A stretch of 64,000 nucleotides of DNA from GCA-2746605 sp963710615 (GTDB lineage Bacteria; Bacteroidota; Ignavibacteria; Ignavibacteriales; Melioribacteraceae), in assembly GCA_963710615.1 (NCBI GenBank), contig CAVQBF010000002.1, positions 372,001 to 436,000 on the forward strand, written 5' to 3'. The position numbers were made by a program, and so were the translations under genes. Positions within the stretch are counted from its first letter, which is position 1, and each line of letters begins with the position of its first letter. Positions 62,017 through 64,000 of the stretch are shown here, piece after piece. The notes beneath the pieces are model-generated. The model searched no databases, was not told the origin of the DNA, and worked only from the letters and a program-made list of their open reading frames with translations.

Positions 62017-64000
62017 GTACTTTAACGGATTTCCAAAAAGCTGCTCTAGACCATAAAAAACATATATCATTGACTGCAAATGCAGGTTCAGGCAAAACCA
62101 CCGTTTTAACTAAAAGATACGTTGAGATTTTAACTAAAGAGAATATTTCAATAAATAATGTTGTCGCAATTACCTTCACAGAAAAAGCAGCGAGCGAACT
62201 TTATTCAAAAATTGCAATAGAGCTCGATCGAAAAATTTTAGAAACTGAAATTTCCAAGAGACATAAACTTGAAGCAATTAGGAGAAGTCTAGTCTCTGCA
62301 AAAATATCAACAATACATTCTTTCTGTATTGATATACTTAAAGATTTTGCTCCCGAAGCTGGAATTGATGCAAATTTTTCTCCGATTGATTCTAGAATTG
62401 CTGAAGAACTATTAGATCGAAGTATTGATGAAATTATTACTTCGAATTTATTTAATAATTCAGATCATATAAAAAAACTAATAAGAATCTTTGGGAGCAA
62501 GTCCCAACTGATAAAAAAAATAAAAGAGCTTTTTAATAAAAGAAAAACTACCGAACAGCTTGAGGAAAATTTATACAATAATGACATTGAAGAAGTAATA
62601 AAATATTTTCACAATAAATTTGAAGAGCAGTTTGGACAAATTTTCAAAATCAAAATTGACGAATTGATAAATAACATTGAGAAGGTAAATGCACCAGAAG
62701 GAAGTGCTAAGTTATCGGAAAAACAAATAGAAATTAACAGAATATTAATTGAATTAGAGACCAAATCAAGTTTAACAGAAAAATTCATTTTATTGAATGA
62801 TATTAGAAAAACTATACTAACGCAAAGTGGTACAATTCTAAAACGCGGATATTTAACCAAGGAAGCATATGAAAATAAAAGTTCAATAATTGACGAAATC
62901 AATAATACTTTTAGTGAATTCAAAGATATTGTAATTGATTGTAATTATGAGAACCTTAATAAAGATTTAGCAATTTTTGGTAAAGACATTATCAATTTTT
63001 ACAAAGAAATTAATGAACGTTATACCAACAAAAAAAATCAAAAATCCTTTTTAGATTTTGAAGATCTACTTCTACTGACACAAAAACTATTAAAAAAGAC
63101 TGAAGTAAAAGAATCGCTCTCAGAGAAATTTAAGTATATAATGATTGATGAATATCAAGATACAAATGACACTCAGTATAATATTTTTATGCCGATACTG
63201 AAAAATTTATCCACCGGAAATTTATTTGTAGTGGGAGATGAGAAGCAAAGTATTTATATGTTCAGAGAAGCTGAAGTTGAATTATTTAACCAAACTAAAA
63301 AAGAAATTGAGACAAAAGAGACTAAGGGAAGTATTCTTGATCTTCCTCATTCATTCAGATTAGCACCCAATATTGCACTGTTTACAAATAAATTGTTTAG
63401 GAAACTATTCGCTGAACCTAACCCAATTTTTAATGAAGTTGATCATAATGATCTTATCTGTGCTTATCAAAATGATCTAACCGGTAAAGTTGAATTTTTG
63501 ATTTCAAATGAAGGAGAAATAAGTGAGGCTGAAATAATTGCTCGAAAAATTATTAAGGTAAAAGAGGGCAATAAGGATTATAGTTTTGGAAGCTTTTCAA
63601 TACTTTGTACAAAGAGAAAGAATTTTGCAGAACTGGAAAAGGTCTTTTCAGATTACAACATTCCTTTCTCCATTGTTGGGGGAAAAGGATTTTTTCAGCA
63701 GCAGTTAGTATTGGATATTTCTAATTATATATCTTTTCTAATAAACCCTAAAAATGATTTAGCTTTAGCCTCAATTTTACGAGCGCCTTATTTTGGATTA
63801 ACAGATACTGAATTGACAAAAATTTCACTACAAAAAGGATCTTTTTTATTTAGCAAATTAAAATGTTTGCAAAAGTACAATAACATTATTGAAATATTAA
63901 ATAAGCATATAAAATTATCAAAAAGTCTCAGAACAAGTGAACTGATCCGTTTAATAAATGTGGAAACCGGATATTGGAGCTATATTGCTTTTAAGCCAAA
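62013..64000 (+). CDS. addA: AddA-like UvrD-family helicase-nuclease (runs off window)
   Basis: The first ~662 codons of a UvrD/Rep-type helicase. TDFQKAALDHKKHISLTANAGSGKTTVLTKRYVEIL has motif I (ANAGSGKT), AITFTEKAASELYSKI is motif Ia, the DFEDLL motif is present, motif II is YIMIDEYQDTNDTQY and motif III is VVGDEKQSIYMFREAEVELF. STIHSFCIDILKDFAPEAGID is the AddA-type insertion. The C-terminal nuclease would lie beyond base 64000. With AddB at 26694 it should form the break-resection complex, though the genes are far apart. The frame is intact. Confidence 0.92.
   Translation, partial: MSTLTDFQKAALDHKKHISLTANAGSGKTTVLTKRYVEILTKENISINNVVAITFTEKAASELYSKIAIELDRKILETEISKRHKLEAIRRSLVSAKISTIHSFCIDILKDFAPEAGIDANFSPIDSRIAEELLDRSIDEIITSNLFNNSDHIKKLIRIFGSKSQLIKKIKELFNKRKTTEQLEENLYNNDIEEVIKYFHNKFEEQFGQIFKIKIDELINNIEKVNAPEGSAKLSEKQIEINRILIELETKSSLTEKFILLNDIRKTILTQSGTILKRGYLTKEAYENKSSIIDEINNTFSEFKDIVIDCNYENLNKDLAIFGKDIINFYKEINERYTNKKNQKSFLDFEDLLLLTQKLLKKTEVKESLSEKFKYIMIDEYQDTNDTQYNIFMPILKNLSTGNLFVVGDEKQSIYMFREAEVELFNQTKKEIETKETKGSILDLPHSFRLAPNIALFTNKLFRKLFAEPNPIFNEVDHNDLICAYQNDLTGKVEFLISNEGEISEAEIIARKIIKVKEGNKDYSFGSFSILCTKRKNFAELEKVFSDYNIPFSIVGGKGFFQQQLVLDISNYISFLINPKNDLALASILRAPYFGLTDTELTKISLQKGSFLFSKLKCLQKYNNIIEILNKHIKLSKSLRTSELIRLINVETGYWSYIAFKP

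Overview
The window is AT-rich bacterial chromosome from a Gram-negative relative of Bacteroidota/Chlorobiota, most likely an Ignavibacteria-type organism. Three lines of evidence support this. Secreted proteins end in type IX secretion C-terminal domains with the N-Y/F-P-N-P-F-N-P-x-T signature (genes ending at 10423, 14410 and 22057). LPS, TonB-receptor and OmpA genes are present. Several promoters fit the Bacteroidota form TTTG-N19-TAnnTTTG. BshA and YpdA indicate a bacillithiol-using cell. No rRNA, CRISPR array, prophage or insertion sequence was seen.

Layout. 1-3.6 kb: bshA (cut by the window edge), an RmlD-like reductase, a HAD phosphatase, and a DUF134 regulator with a NifX-like partner behind a palindromic operator. 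3.7-11.8 kb: a solute-binding lipoprotein, a histidine kinase and an NtrC-type regulator, followed by two palindromes and a sigma-54 promoter that drives a receiver-like protein, a decayed T9SS-exported repeat protein, a lipoprotein and possibly a barrel protein. 11.8-20.5 kb: HEAT protein, tRNA-Thr, rRNA methyltransferase, DinB, an exported GH13 amylase, a plug-type outer-membrane protein, and a histone-like protein next to a tailed HU. 20.5-29.8 kb: YpdA, an exported sugar dehydrogenase, two thioredoxin-fold proteins, EVE, an alpha/beta hydrolase, DUF192 and AddB. 29.9-39 kb: housekeeping run greA, tilS, hpt, ftsH, dolichol-kinase-like, DUF4837, truA, then an enoyl-CoA hydratase. 39-51.5 kb: two separated M16 peptidases, OmpA, half of a DnaE paralog behind a LexA-like dyad, kdsC, a TonB receptor and an ENPP phosphodiesterase. 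51.5-54.2 kb: yajQ, a tandem tRNA-Pro/GIY-YIG cassette array, and a cluster of tiny membrane proteins. 54.2-57.1 kb: pyrR-pyrB-pyrC with a PyrR attenuator. 57.1-64 kb: a second sigma-54 promoter with the same upstream operator, a lipoprotein, a large NtrY-like kinase and addA (runs off the end).

Two cross-cutting observations. First, the NtrC-type regulator appears to have a readable regulon: GTGTA-N10-TACAC lies about 91-93 bp upstream of the GG of both sigma-54 promoters, 49 kb apart. Second, about a dozen genes, including the housekeeping genes ftsH and greA, carry single-base frameshifts, several of them in or beside short homopolymers. These look like assembly errors rather than mutations, so such genes are listed over their full reconstructed extent. 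The exception is 9022-10423, where so many breaks occur that real decay is possible.
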